Shown here piece by piece: positions 48,302 to 56,489 of a stretch of DNA of 64,000 bases. The number at the start of each line of letters is the position of its first letter. Within the stretch, counting starts at the first letter, position 1. Source of the stretch: Komagataella phaffii GS115 (lineage: Eukaryota > Ascomycota > Pichiomycetes > Pichiales > Pichiaceae); NCBI RefSeq assembly GCF_000027005.1, contig NC_012963.1:558001-622000 (forward strand). The letters run 5' to 3'. Made by a program: the position numbers and the translations under genes. The notes beneath the pieces are model-generated. The model was not told the DNA's origin. It did not search any database and saw only the letters and a list, made by a program, of their open reading frames with translations.

Positions 48302-49468
48302 ATGAGTAAACGAAAACTTACAGGGGAATACTCAACTGATGGTGACGAAAACAGAGAAGTTATTGCCATAGAAGCTCTCAACCAACTTCGAAATAATGGG
48401 TCCACTTCTCCATCAGTAGGAGTAGAACAGGATCTAGACTCCGCACAATTGCCCCCGATGGGCAAAGTGGATTCCACCACCACCAAGCTGATCGACAAAG
48501 TTACTTCATACCCTATTATTTCTACTGGTATCAACTATATGTGGCAACGAAATCTAGTCATAGCAGGAAACTATATCAAAGGCGAATCTTCCAAAAAAGA
48601 AGTGGTTACAACCAAACGTCAAAAGACAACTACCAACGATTCGAAACCTGAAGAAAGGTCGGCTCCATCGTACATTCGTGACAATTCCAGATTACGACAC
48701 CTTCAAGATCTCAAAGACATTGGAATGATTAATTTCAACCTGGAAAGCAGACAAAAATTGCAAATGTTAATTAACTTTTTAAAACTGGGGAACAGGCAAC
48801 TGAATCAACGTATTGAAAAATTGATCGTAGAGTTACGTCGGCAGCAGCGAGGAGACGGTGACGACGACACTGAAACGGAAACCATTGTTCCAGATGCACC
48901 CTCAGGGAAAGACAGTGAATCTAATAGATCAAGGTCCTCTTCCATTACGAGTGTCCAAACCGTCTATGAAGATGCAACCAGCACAGGGTTGGCATCTCCC
49001 AATTTGAACCAAGTCAACCATAAGTTGGACCAACACTTCAACAACCAGCCGCTGAACCAGGTGAAAAATGACATTGTTACCACTGTCAAAAGAATAGTTA
49101 ATGTTGTATCCAAGTTTAGTGGGTCTGCATTACCTGAACCTGCACGGTCAAATGTACGAGAAGTACTCTTAAAACTGCCTGATAACTGGGCAAACTCAGT
49201 TTTACCTCTTGTGGAAGGTGAAGGCGCTGGCGACTCCCCTGCCACAGCAAACACAACTGAAAGATCTCTATTATCTGACCCCAACGGTCGTGTTCTTGTT
49301 TTAGCTCAGGAATCGCTCGACATGGTCACCAAAGTGATCAAGTTCTGTAGTGACACTCTTGATAGGGCAGACCAATGGAATCTTAACAAGCAAATTGAAC
49401 AAAAGACCCATTTGATTCACAAGCTAGAACGAATTAATAAACACAAACCGGGGGAAAAGCAAGAATAG
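48302..49468 (+). CDS. OPI1: Phospholipid synthesis repressor Opi1
   Basis: The 388-residue protein carries the Opi1 core: YPIISTGINYMWQRNLVIAG near residues 68-90, and the leucine zipper region at about 130-180 (LQMLINFLKLGNRQLNQRIE). Opi1 is held at the ER by phosphatidic acid and represses UASINO genes when released. A FFAT-like VYEDAT (residues 221-226) follows a Ser-rich stretch, where Saccharomyces Opi1 has its Scs2-binding FFAT motif. The C-terminal activator-interaction region (about 255-380) contains VLVLAQESLDMVTKVIKFCS. The ATG at 48302 is the first in frame. Confidence 0.95.
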   Translation: MSKRKLTGEYSTDGDENREVIAIEALNQLRNNGSTSPSVGVEQDLDSAQLPPMGKVDSTTTKLIDKVTSYPIISTGINYMWQRNLVIAGNYIKGESSKKEVVTTKRQKTTTNDSKPEERSAPSYIRDNSRLRHLQDLKDIGMINFNLESRQKLQMLINFLKLGNRQLNQRIEKLIVELRRQQRGDGDDDTETETIVPDAPSGKDSESNRSRSSSITSVQTVYEDATSTGLASPNLNQVNHKLDQHFNNQPLNQVKNDIVTTVKRIVNVVSKFSGSALPEPARSNVREVLLKLPDNWANSVLPLVEGEGAGDSPATANTTERSLLSDPNGRVLVLAQESLDMVTKVIKFCSDTLDRADQWNLNKQIEQKTHLIHKLERINKHKPGEKQE

Positions 49469-49554
49469 ATTTGGATTAAATAATTGGAAAAGTAGTAGTA
49501 TAGGTAACGGATCAATACAAAAAAAAAATTGAATCATGCATAATTAATACTTAA

Positions 49555-50285
49555 CTAATCCTGTAAAGCTTTCAGTCTTTCCCTCATAGCATTGAGCACC
49601 TCCTCGTTATCTTCTGAGACTTCCTCTTCCTCCTTCTCAGGAACTTTGGGGGACGCAACTTCGATTGGAGTTCCACCAGTCTCTGGTAGCTTACCGACAG
49701 CATCACTAGTGTACTGCTCGATAATCTCATTGATCGCCTGCACTTCTTCCTCTTCCATGAGTTCCTCGTCCTCATCGACTTCATCCACCAGGTCATCCAC
49801 CATTTCGTTTATGATACCACTCTTCATCAGTTCTCTTTCTAACTCTTGAGCAGAGTTTCTCAGCTGTGGCAAGCTTACCAAAGAGTTCACCTCCCTCATA
49901 ATTTCGGTACTTTTGGATAAACTTCCTTGGATTTTGAGCATTTGTTGTTGTTCCTGCAGCTTCATTCCAATACTATCTATCGTGGCTCTATTAACGTGTA
50001 ACCTATCACTCTGTTTATTAATGTTAACCAACTCTCTGGCATACAGTCTAACGGCATTTTTGTCTCCAGATTTAGCGGCCTTTTTAATCATCGACTGGGT
50101 TTTCTTCTGCACCATCCTCAAGTCATTGATATATCTGTCCAACTGACGTTTATTCTTTCTTACCAGCTGCTGGCACTTCCGTACCTATAGTAAAGTTAGC
50201 ATCTAAGGCCTGATTTAAGAAAACAATAGTAACTTACCTGCTCCTTGGGGTCTGGACCCCATATCGCTTTCTTTACGTAGTCCAT
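49555..50285 (-). CDS. VPS24: ESCRT-III subunit Vps24 (CHMP3), one intron
   Basis: Exon 1 is 50238-50285 (16 codons, MDYVKKAIWGPDPKEQ), the intron is 50185-50237, and exon 2 is 49555-50184; together they give 225 residues. The exon 1 peptide is almost identical to the Saccharomyces Vps24 N-terminus, which confirms the splice. The Snf7 fold follows with REVNSLVSLPQLRNSAQELE and ELMKSGIINEMVDDLVDE. The C-terminus NAMRERLKALQD is a MIM1 motif for Vps4. Vps24 caps Snf7 filaments with Vps2 in multivesicular body formation. Without splicing, the frame at 50142 would start at a TTG. Confidence 0.95.
50185..50237 (-). other. VPS24: VPS24 intron (53 nt)
   Basis: On the minus strand the donor is GTAAGT, the branch is GCTAAC and the acceptor is TATAG. 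The branch adenosine is 11 nt from the 3' end. The conserved exon 1 peptide supports it. Confidence 0.9.
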
Positions 50286-50497
50286 AATGACTATTATACT
50301 TGGAGAGAGATGGCAGCGATAAGAGATGAGAGGTGTTCCTTTTGATACATGCGCGAATCAACGCTTCGACACTGATTATGTTTTGGCTGCGAATGAGGAA
50401 GAAGGCCACTGGGTTCTCTCAACTAATTGATTAGCTGGCTGGAGTTAGGCTCCGCAGTAATATCCGTTAAACACTCTTTTTATTTGAGTCTAAATAC

Positions 50498-52264
50498 TTA
50501 TTCGATAGTAAATGATTCTGTGGCCAGGTTGTAGTACAAGTCATATGGCAGCTCCTCGTTTAATGTCTCCAAGTCAAGACTGTTGATACTATTAACCTTA
50601 ACATCACTCAGGTTGTCGAAGTTGTTTTGCAGGTCAATATTGACATGGATCGGGAAGACGTTCTCTTCATCGACGTTGGAAACTTCAAATTCGAAGGATC
50701 CTGAGGGATGTTCGTTTAATCTCGTCAAAAACACAGAGGTAGAATCCCCCTTGTTGTCAACTGAAACATTCTCTGGGTTATCAATACTGAAAGAAAGACC
50801 TGATAATGGTATAACTAGCTCGGCATCATCAATAGAGTATTCGTTGAAAGCTAATTTTTCATTGACCTCATACTCTATTGTCACCGAGACACTACCATCA
50901 TCATTGCTATTAATCCATGATGAAACGTTGAGAGGTAACAAACCGCTACCGACGCTTCTCCATCTCAGTACTCCCAAGGACTGATCATTGGCGGGAAAAG
51001 ACTTCCTGGGATCTTTCAAACCAATCTTGGACTCGGCGTTGAATAGATTTTTATCAACATTTGGATGAGTCTTGAATTGGGTGTTTGGCTGCTTTGCCAA
51101 TCCCAAATGGATCACGCCATGAGCTAAAGAACTTTCATTAATTCTCAGCTGTAGATCCCCTTTAAGCTCGCTGGACAAAACAGTCCCGTCTCTATTTACT
51201 TTACCAGAAACTTTCTCAATGATGGTGACCATAATACCATTGTTGATAGGTTTTCCAACTTGTGGACGCGATACTGGGGACCTAGTTGTACTTGCTTCAT
51301 GAGGTATCTGCCTTTGAACATTTTGGCCCGTGTGTGGGGAGACAACATTATGGGCTGGTGGGATCGAAGAAACGGATTCTGGAACAGGAGAACGATGAGC
51401 TTGTTGTGGTGGTGACTGTTGATATCGCTGAGGTTGTTGGTGGGGATGATTTTGTTGTAGTGGGGTCTGCTGTTGGTGACTATTGAACTGACTCTCTAAG
51501 TGTCTTTGAGGAACAAGCAAAGGCTGTTGCGCCTCAGAACTACCGGATTTCTTACCCAATTTCAATCCCTTTCCTCTTGGTGGTGCTGATCTAGTGGAAG
51601 GAGTGGTTGGGTTATAGGATTCATACTCGGAAGGAGCAGAAGGAGCCTCAAAGTTTGAATAGATAGGTTGTTGAGGCTGTTGATCAAATGCACTAGAATG
51701 CTGTTGGGGTATCATGTTTGCATAATCTTCCCTATTTCTTCTTGCAAGTTCCTTGCGTTGGATTTCTTTGGCGCGTCTCTTTCTCTCCTCAGCGGCTTCC
51801 AACTCTTTGTTTCTTTCGATTATTTCCTGAATCTTCTCTTCATGGGAATCCATCTCCAAGAATGCACGAACCTGGTTCAAGGATAGATTTTCCTTGTACC
51901 CAAGATTGATCACCTCATCAAAAGCGCTTATAATCTCGAAACAATTGTCCAGCACTTCCTTCTCCTCTACTGATCTCAAGAGTGCTGACAATGATTGACT
52001 CAAAATATGTAATGTATCAATATCCTGCAGAACATTTGATTGACGGTTGGTAATCAATACCACGTAAACGTTTTCCAATGGCTGGTAAATGAATCTCACT
52101 CCTTCGTATTCTATAGATGTGTGCTGGTATTTTGAATTCTCCGACAAAAGTGACGGAAATTCAGCCAACAAAGCGGTAATCCGGTCTTTGGACAGATCTT
52201 TGAATTGCCTAGAGATGATAGTCTTTCCATCCCTAGTGGTGATCGAAGAAGCTAGAACTGCCAT
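50498..52264 (-). CDS. RET2: Coatomer delta subunit Ret2 (delta-COP)
   Basis: The 588-residue protein starts MAVLASSITTRDGKTIISRQ, the delta-COP longin domain. A long-helix segment (LGYKENLSLNQVRAFLEMDS), a Gln/Pro-rich linker (about 230-350) and a C-terminal mu-homology domain follow, ending in a Trp-box region. It is part of COPI coats that return cargo from Golgi to ER. The frame stays open upstream, through the tRNA-Trp gene and beyond, but the added 116 residues are not conserved and include the tRNA, so I reject them. The family starts at this methionine (MVVLA in Saccharomyces). Confidence 0.95.
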   Translation of the reverse strand: MAVLASSITTRDGKTIISRQFKDLSKDRITALLAEFPSLLSENSKYQHTSIEYEGVRFIYQPLENVYVVLITNRQSNVLQDIDTLHILSQSLSALLRSVEEKEVLDNCFEIISAFDEVINLGYKENLSLNQVRAFLEMDSHEEKIQEIIERNKELEAAEERKRRAKEIQRKELARRNREDYANMIPQQHSSAFDQQPQQPIYSNFEAPSAPSEYESYNPTTPSTRSAPPRGKGLKLGKKSGSSEAQQPLLVPQRHLESQFNSHQQQTPLQQNHPHQQPQRYQQSPPQQAHRSPVPESVSSIPPAHNVVSPHTGQNVQRQIPHEASTTRSPVSRPQVGKPINNGIMVTIIEKVSGKVNRDGTVLSSELKGDLQLRINESSLAHGVIHLGLAKQPNTQFKTHPNVDKNLFNAESKIGLKDPRKSFPANDQSLGVLRWRSVGSGLLPLNVSSWINSNDDGSVSVTIEYEVNEKLAFNEYSIDDAELVIPLSGLSFSIDNPENVSVDNKGDSTSVFLTRLNEHPSGSFEFEVSNVDEENVFPIHVNIDLQNNFDNLSDVKVNSINSLDLETLNEELPYDLYYNLATESFTIE

Positions 52265-52526
52265 GCTGTCCCTAACAAACTGATTATAGGAAAGGAAAAT
52301 GTTGGTTAATGCTCGACAATTTTGAAATGTACTCGTGTCTGAATAATCGGGGCTCGAAACCTCTTTAAGTACAACGCTAGGGATAGGCAGAATGGGGAGA
52401 ACCAGGGAAACAAAAGGGTGAGTAAGACTCTTGGAAGTAGTAACGAGGTCATACGCTATGTACCTCTTCTTTGCTCGGTGGTTCGGGGGCAGATCGTTGG
52501 AAAAAAGTATAATTAAACAACATGCC

Positions 52527-52531
52527 AAAAA
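52527..52531 (-). terminator. RNA polymerase III T-tract terminator of tRNA-Trp
   Basis: Five T residues in a row on the minus strand lie about 10 nt beyond the tRNA 3' end, as RNA polymerase III needs for termination. Confidence 0.7.
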
Positions 52532-52540
52532 GTTAAAGTA

Positions 52541-52626
52541 TGACACGGACAGGAATTGAACCTGCAGCCCTTCGATTGCACTGTTATCAACTGGAGTCGA
52601 AAGCTCTACCATTGAGCCACCGCATC
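52541..52626 (-). tRNA. tRNA-Trp (anticodon CCA) with a 14-nt intron
   Basis: The 86-nt sequence folds as a cloverleaf. The acceptor stem GATGCGG pairs with CCGTGTC, the D stem is GCTC/GAGC, the anticodon stem is TTCGA/TCGAA, and the T arm contains GGTTCAATTCC. The anticodon loop reads CT-CCA-G, then a 14-nt intron (TTGATAACAGTGCA), then A. The mature length is 72 nt plus the CCA end, which is not encoded. Both internal promoter boxes are present (TGGCTCAATGG and GGTTCAATTCC). It lies about 277 bp upstream of RET2. Saccharomyces tRNA-Trp also has an intron, but a longer one. Confidence 0.95.
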
Positions 52627-53270
52627 ATCTTGTAAAAGAATCGCGCTTTTCTATACTATAACCTAAGAATGTTTGGCCATGTCTTTTTGGATGTTTAACA
52701 GACGGTTGGAATGCAAAAGACAATAGCAGCTTGTTGGTAAGATTTAACGAGTGTAATTGATATCAAACGAGAGCAATTTTTCAGTTCCGTCAGGTATAAA
52801 GGATGTAAATTATGTTTAATTGATTCTTCACAACAAAGGAAGCGGACCTTGAGTACACATAACATTTTAATTATATCTTAATATATTTAATTGAGGCGGT
52901 TTAACATCCTTCGAAGATACATATAGTCACATTAGAAACTGTTCAGCTTACCTCCAAGTCAGAAAGTAGTTTCCGTTAGATACACTGCTGAGCACCTCAT
53001 TGGGATGAGAGTGTAATCAGCCCAGAAACTTTCCTTATCTGAAAAGCCCGGCCAAACTTAGCAACTATGAAATTGAGACTGAAAACGTGTATATCAACCA
53101 CGAATATATCACTTCTTGTTTGGAAAAACCTTCGTTGCTGGTGTCTCACACATGCTGATTTGAGATCTAGAGTCTCGACATCCAACATCGAAAATGTACC
53201 TTCATTCTGAAAAAAATTTTTGCTTCAAGAACTAACCTCAACTCTGCCTTAGTAACTCATATCACAGCTA
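52627..53270. promoter_or_regulatory. tRNA-Trp / SSZ1 intergenic region
   Basis: About 644 bp separate the tRNA 5' end from SSZ1. The segment near 52861-52900 is AT-rich. A minus-strand frame of 63 codons at 52997-53188 has no recognisable features and no support. I see no further RNA gene with confidence. Confidence 0.4.
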
Positions 53271-54866
53271 ATGTCCTTTATCGGTCTACATTTTGGTAAC
53301 ACATCTACTTCTATTGCCGTCACAAAAGGTGATGGTAAAGTCGACGTCATCGCAAGTCCCGACGGTGAAAGGGCCATTCCATCTGCTCTCTCTTACGTTG
53401 GAACAGATGAGTACCATGGTGGTCAGGCTTTAGCTCAATTGATTAGAAACCCACAAAATACTATCATAAACTTTAGAGACTTTGCTGGCGTCTCCTTTGA
53501 CAAGGCCGTTCTTCCCGAAATTGTAAACTCTGCCAAGGCAATTAACGTTGATGGCAAGGTTGGTTACGAAATCGAAGAGGATGGTAAAACGACCAAGATC
53601 ACTGTAGATGAGGTCATCAAGAGACACTTTCAGCAAATCAAGGCTGCTGCTGAGGACTACATAGGAAACAAAGTTGAAGGTGTCGTTTTAACCACCCCTA
53701 CCAACTTTTCAGATGAGCAGAAAAAGGCACTAAAGAGCGCCACCAAGGAGGCAGGATTAAATGTTCTACAGTTCATCAACGAGCCTTCTGCTGCTTTGTT
53801 GGCTCATCTGACCGCCAATAACAAATTGGAAGAGGATAGAATATACGTCGTGGCTGATTTTGGTGGTGTCAGATCTGATGCTGCTGTAATCACTGCAAGA
53901 GGAGGAATCTTCACTATATTGGCCACGGAGCACAACTTTGAACTTGGAGGTGACCAACTGGACGCTGCTCTTTCAGAATTCTTTGCCAAAGAGTTTGAGA
54001 AGAAATACAAAGCTAACCCAAGAAAGACTCAACGTTCCCTAGCTAAGCTGAAGAGTGAATGTATCACCACCAAGAAGACTCTGTCCAACGTGCAAAGTTC
54101 CACTATTTCTATCGACTCTTTATCCGATGGCTTTGACTTCCACTCATCTATCAACAGACTGCGTTATGAAGTCGTTGCTAGGGATATCTTTTCCAAGATG
54201 GCTGCTTTCGTTGAGGAAACTGTCCGTAAAGCTGGATTGGAAACTTTAGATATCGACGAAGTGCTACTTGTTGGAGGTACTTCTAATACTCCCAGATTGG
54301 CTTCTAATGTTCAATTCATCTTCCCAGAATCAACTGTCGTTGTGTCCCCAGCTTTAGACTCCAAGGCTCTTGACCCAAGTGAGTTAATCTGTCGTGGTGC
54401 TGCGTTGCAAGCCGCTCTGATTGAATCCTATGACGAGGATGAGATTAACCAATCATTGCAACCCGTTGTAGTTAACCTTGAACACATTGCCAAGCCAATT
54501 GGTCTCAAGAATGCTGATGGTGAATTCATCCAAATAATATCTAGAGAAACTGCCTACCCAATCAAGAGATCCTTAACATTTGATACCCCAGGAGATGTTT
54601 TGATCGAACTGTATGAAGGTGAGAGGACCATCGAAGAATCGACTGTTGAACCTGAAGAAGGCGAGGAGGAATACAGTGATGAAGAGCCTGAAGTGTTGAA
54701 GAAAGTTGTGTATGTTCCTGGACAACTGCTTGCTCAGATACCTTTCAAAGGTGAGACTGCCAATGGCAAGTTAGAGGTCATTGTCAGAATTACTGTAGAT
54801 GGTCTACTACAAGCTACTGTTAGATCTGGCGATAAGGTTGAGAGAGTTGATGTTCATTCGACTTAA
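53271..54866 (+). CDS. SSZ1: Ribosome-associated Hsp70-like protein Ssz1 (RAC complex)
   Basis: The 531-residue protein is an atypical Hsp70. Its ATPase domain opens with GLHFGNTSTSIAVTKGDG and has GERAIPSALSYVG and VADFGGVRSDAAVI. The usual Hsp70 phosphate residues are altered, as in Ssz1. A short substrate domain follows with no lid. With zuotin it forms RAC, which directs Ssb at the ribosome exit. The length is near the Saccharomyces protein (538). The gene converges with the FAD oxidoreductase. Confidence 0.95.
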   Translation: MSFIGLHFGNTSTSIAVTKGDGKVDVIASPDGERAIPSALSYVGTDEYHGGQALAQLIRNPQNTIINFRDFAGVSFDKAVLPEIVNSAKAINVDGKVGYEIEEDGKTTKITVDEVIKRHFQQIKAAAEDYIGNKVEGVVLTTPTNFSDEQKKALKSATKEAGLNVLQFINEPSAALLAHLTANNKLEEDRIYVVADFGGVRSDAAVITARGGIFTILATEHNFELGGDQLDAALSEFFAKEFEKKYKANPRKTQRSLAKLKSECITTKKTLSNVQSSTISIDSLSDGFDFHSSINRLRYEVVARDIFSKMAAFVEETVRKAGLETLDIDEVLLVGGTSNTPRLASNVQFIFPESTVVVSPALDSKALDPSELICRGAALQAALIESYDEDEINQSLQPVVVNLEHIAKPIGLKNADGEFIQIISRETAYPIKRSLTFDTPGDVLIELYEGERTIEESTVEPEEGEEEYSDEEPEVLKKVVYVPGQLLAQIPFKGETANGKLEVIVRITVDGLLQATVRSGDKVERVDVHST

Positions 54867-54910
54867 AATAGGTTAGATATACCGATATAAAGATTTTCGC
54901 TTTTCCGAAT

Positions 54911-56272
54911 CTAGAGTCTTGCTCTAGTCTCTCTAATTTCTCTTTCATTCAATACCGATTGCATCAATTTGTCAACGAGTCCCATTCTTTCCCTAGTTAC
55001 CTTGTAGGGAGCTGGGACTCTGTCGCTTAACTCCGACCCCAATGCAACGGACTTGGCAAGTTCTTTAGCACAAAGGAGCATTCTGGAAAGACCCGAACAG
55101 TTGCAACCAGCCAAAATATATGCATTTAGTTTTCCCAGCTCGCTCAATTGCCCAACGTAAGGAAAATGATCATCAGTGTAGGCCATGATTCCAGACGATG
55201 ATGAAGTAGCAGTGGCAGTAGCAAGTGAGTTCACTTTACCTAAATTTTTTTGCAAATATTCTAACGATTGGGACGATACAGTTGAATCGTCCACAGTGTT
55301 GTAATTAGCCATGAAATTGGTCTGCTTTTCCAGCTCACCCAGTGAACTGTAGAGCAGATTCTTGGATTGTGGAACATAAATGTCGGAGCCAATGGACAGA
55401 GAGTGCTCATTACCCGTATTACGAACGTTAACTTGTGATGAAACGCCTCGTATAGGTATAATTGATTTCGAAAACTCAGGCAGGAGTCCTTGTGTGTAGG
55501 CGTTGGTGGTAAAAACCACTTTGTCCGCAAATAATTCACCTCTAGAAGTAGATACTTTCCATACACCAGAATCCAATTGCTGCACTTCTTCCACTAGAGT
55601 ATTGGTATATAGGGCTAGGCCTTTTTGAATAGCTCTGGTTAACATAGCAGTGACGAAATCATACGAATTAACAGATCCATTAGGATAATGAATGACAAAA
55701 GGGGTAGTAGGCACATTACTCAGTTGCTTGGCCAAATCCCCAAATAATATTTGCACTTTTCTTTTCAGGTCTACGGAGACTTCTTCATTTTCCATAAAAG
55801 CATAGAAATCATTGATGGCAGTCTCCGACGAACGAGGGTTAGAGTAAGCATCAAGATGTATCCGCTCTTGGAAGTCTGCCTTTTCATTAAGATCGGAATC
55901 AAGAGTTAGAATTCTAGCCAGCTCCTTCATGTTGTCAACCTCAAAATTGACCAATTGCCCCGCAACTTTCGACCCAAACTTGTCAACATATTCACCATGA
56001 TTTCTATGGTACTCAGGTTTTATAAGTCCAGAATTTCGGGAAGTGGCTCCAGAGACGGCTGCTCTTGCTTCTAGCATCACAATCGATTGGTCACCAGCAA
56101 TTTCATTCTGTAAATAGTAAGAAACAGCGGTTCCAGCAAATCCAGAACCAATAACCACCACATTAGCGCTTTGAGGCAGAGAACCATTTATATTTGATGT
56201 CATTATACGGTCTATCCACTTTGGAAACGATGTAGTTGAAACGGGGAAGTAATAGTGGTTCCCAAACGACAT
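54911..56272 (-). CDS. FAD-dependent oxidoreductase of the DAO family, possibly peroxisomal
   Basis: The 453-residue protein has the dinucleotide-binding motif GSGFAG (residues 42-47) in VVVIGSGFAGTAVSYYL. Other DAO-family features include GATSRNSGLIKPEY (FAD phosphate loop) and, near the C-terminus, GIMAYTDDHFPYVG. Members oxidise amino acids or N-methyl groups; the substrate here cannot be read. The protein ends in Ala-Arg-Leu, which fits the PTS1 pattern for peroxisome import. It has no strong N-terminal targeting sequence. The start ATG is at 56272. Confidence 0.85.
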   Translation of the reverse strand: MSFGNHYYFPVSTTSFPKWIDRIMTSNINGSLPQSANVVVIGSGFAGTAVSYYLQNEIAGDQSIVMLEARAAVSGATSRNSGLIKPEYHRNHGEYVDKFGSKVAGQLVNFEVDNMKELARILTLDSDLNEKADFQERIHLDAYSNPRSSETAINDFYAFMENEEVSVDLKRKVQILFGDLAKQLSNVPTTPFVIHYPNGSVNSYDFVTAMLTRAIQKGLALYTNTLVEEVQQLDSGVWKVSTSRGELFADKVVFTTNAYTQGLLPEFSKSIIPIRGVSSQVNVRNTGNEHSLSIGSDIYVPQSKNLLYSSLGELEKQTNFMANYNTVDDSTVSSQSLEYLQKNLGKVNSLATATATSSSSGIMAYTDDHFPYVGQLSELGKLNAYILAGCNCSGLSRMLLCAKELAKSVALGSELSDRVPAPYKVTRERMGLVDKLMQSVLNEREIRETRARL

Positions 56273-56489
56273 GAAGAGGTTATATAAGTTTGCAAGAGGG
56301 TGACACCATTTTAGTTGTGGTTCCCGGGTATTTTTTTAATCTTTTTAGTCTAAGATAGCCTCCCCAGATATTACCGAGTTGGGCCATTTGGGGCGGTATC
56401 GGTGGTATCTGATGGTAGCGCGTTTTTACATGCCTGTGCATTGAACTGGCAAAGAGTATACTATCGTGGGGCCCTGAAGGAGGCAGCAA

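Noticed and set aside
48286..48534. Minus-strand frame overlapping the OPI1 start
   Set aside because: It is a shadow of the conserved OPI1 coding sequence.
52265..52612. A 116-residue N-terminal extension of RET2
   Set aside because: It reads through the tRNA-Trp gene, begins inside it and has no conservation; delta-COP starts at the methionine at 52264.
52997..53188. Minus-strand 63-codon frame in the SSZ1 promoter
   Set aside because: No recognisable sequence features and no supporting context.
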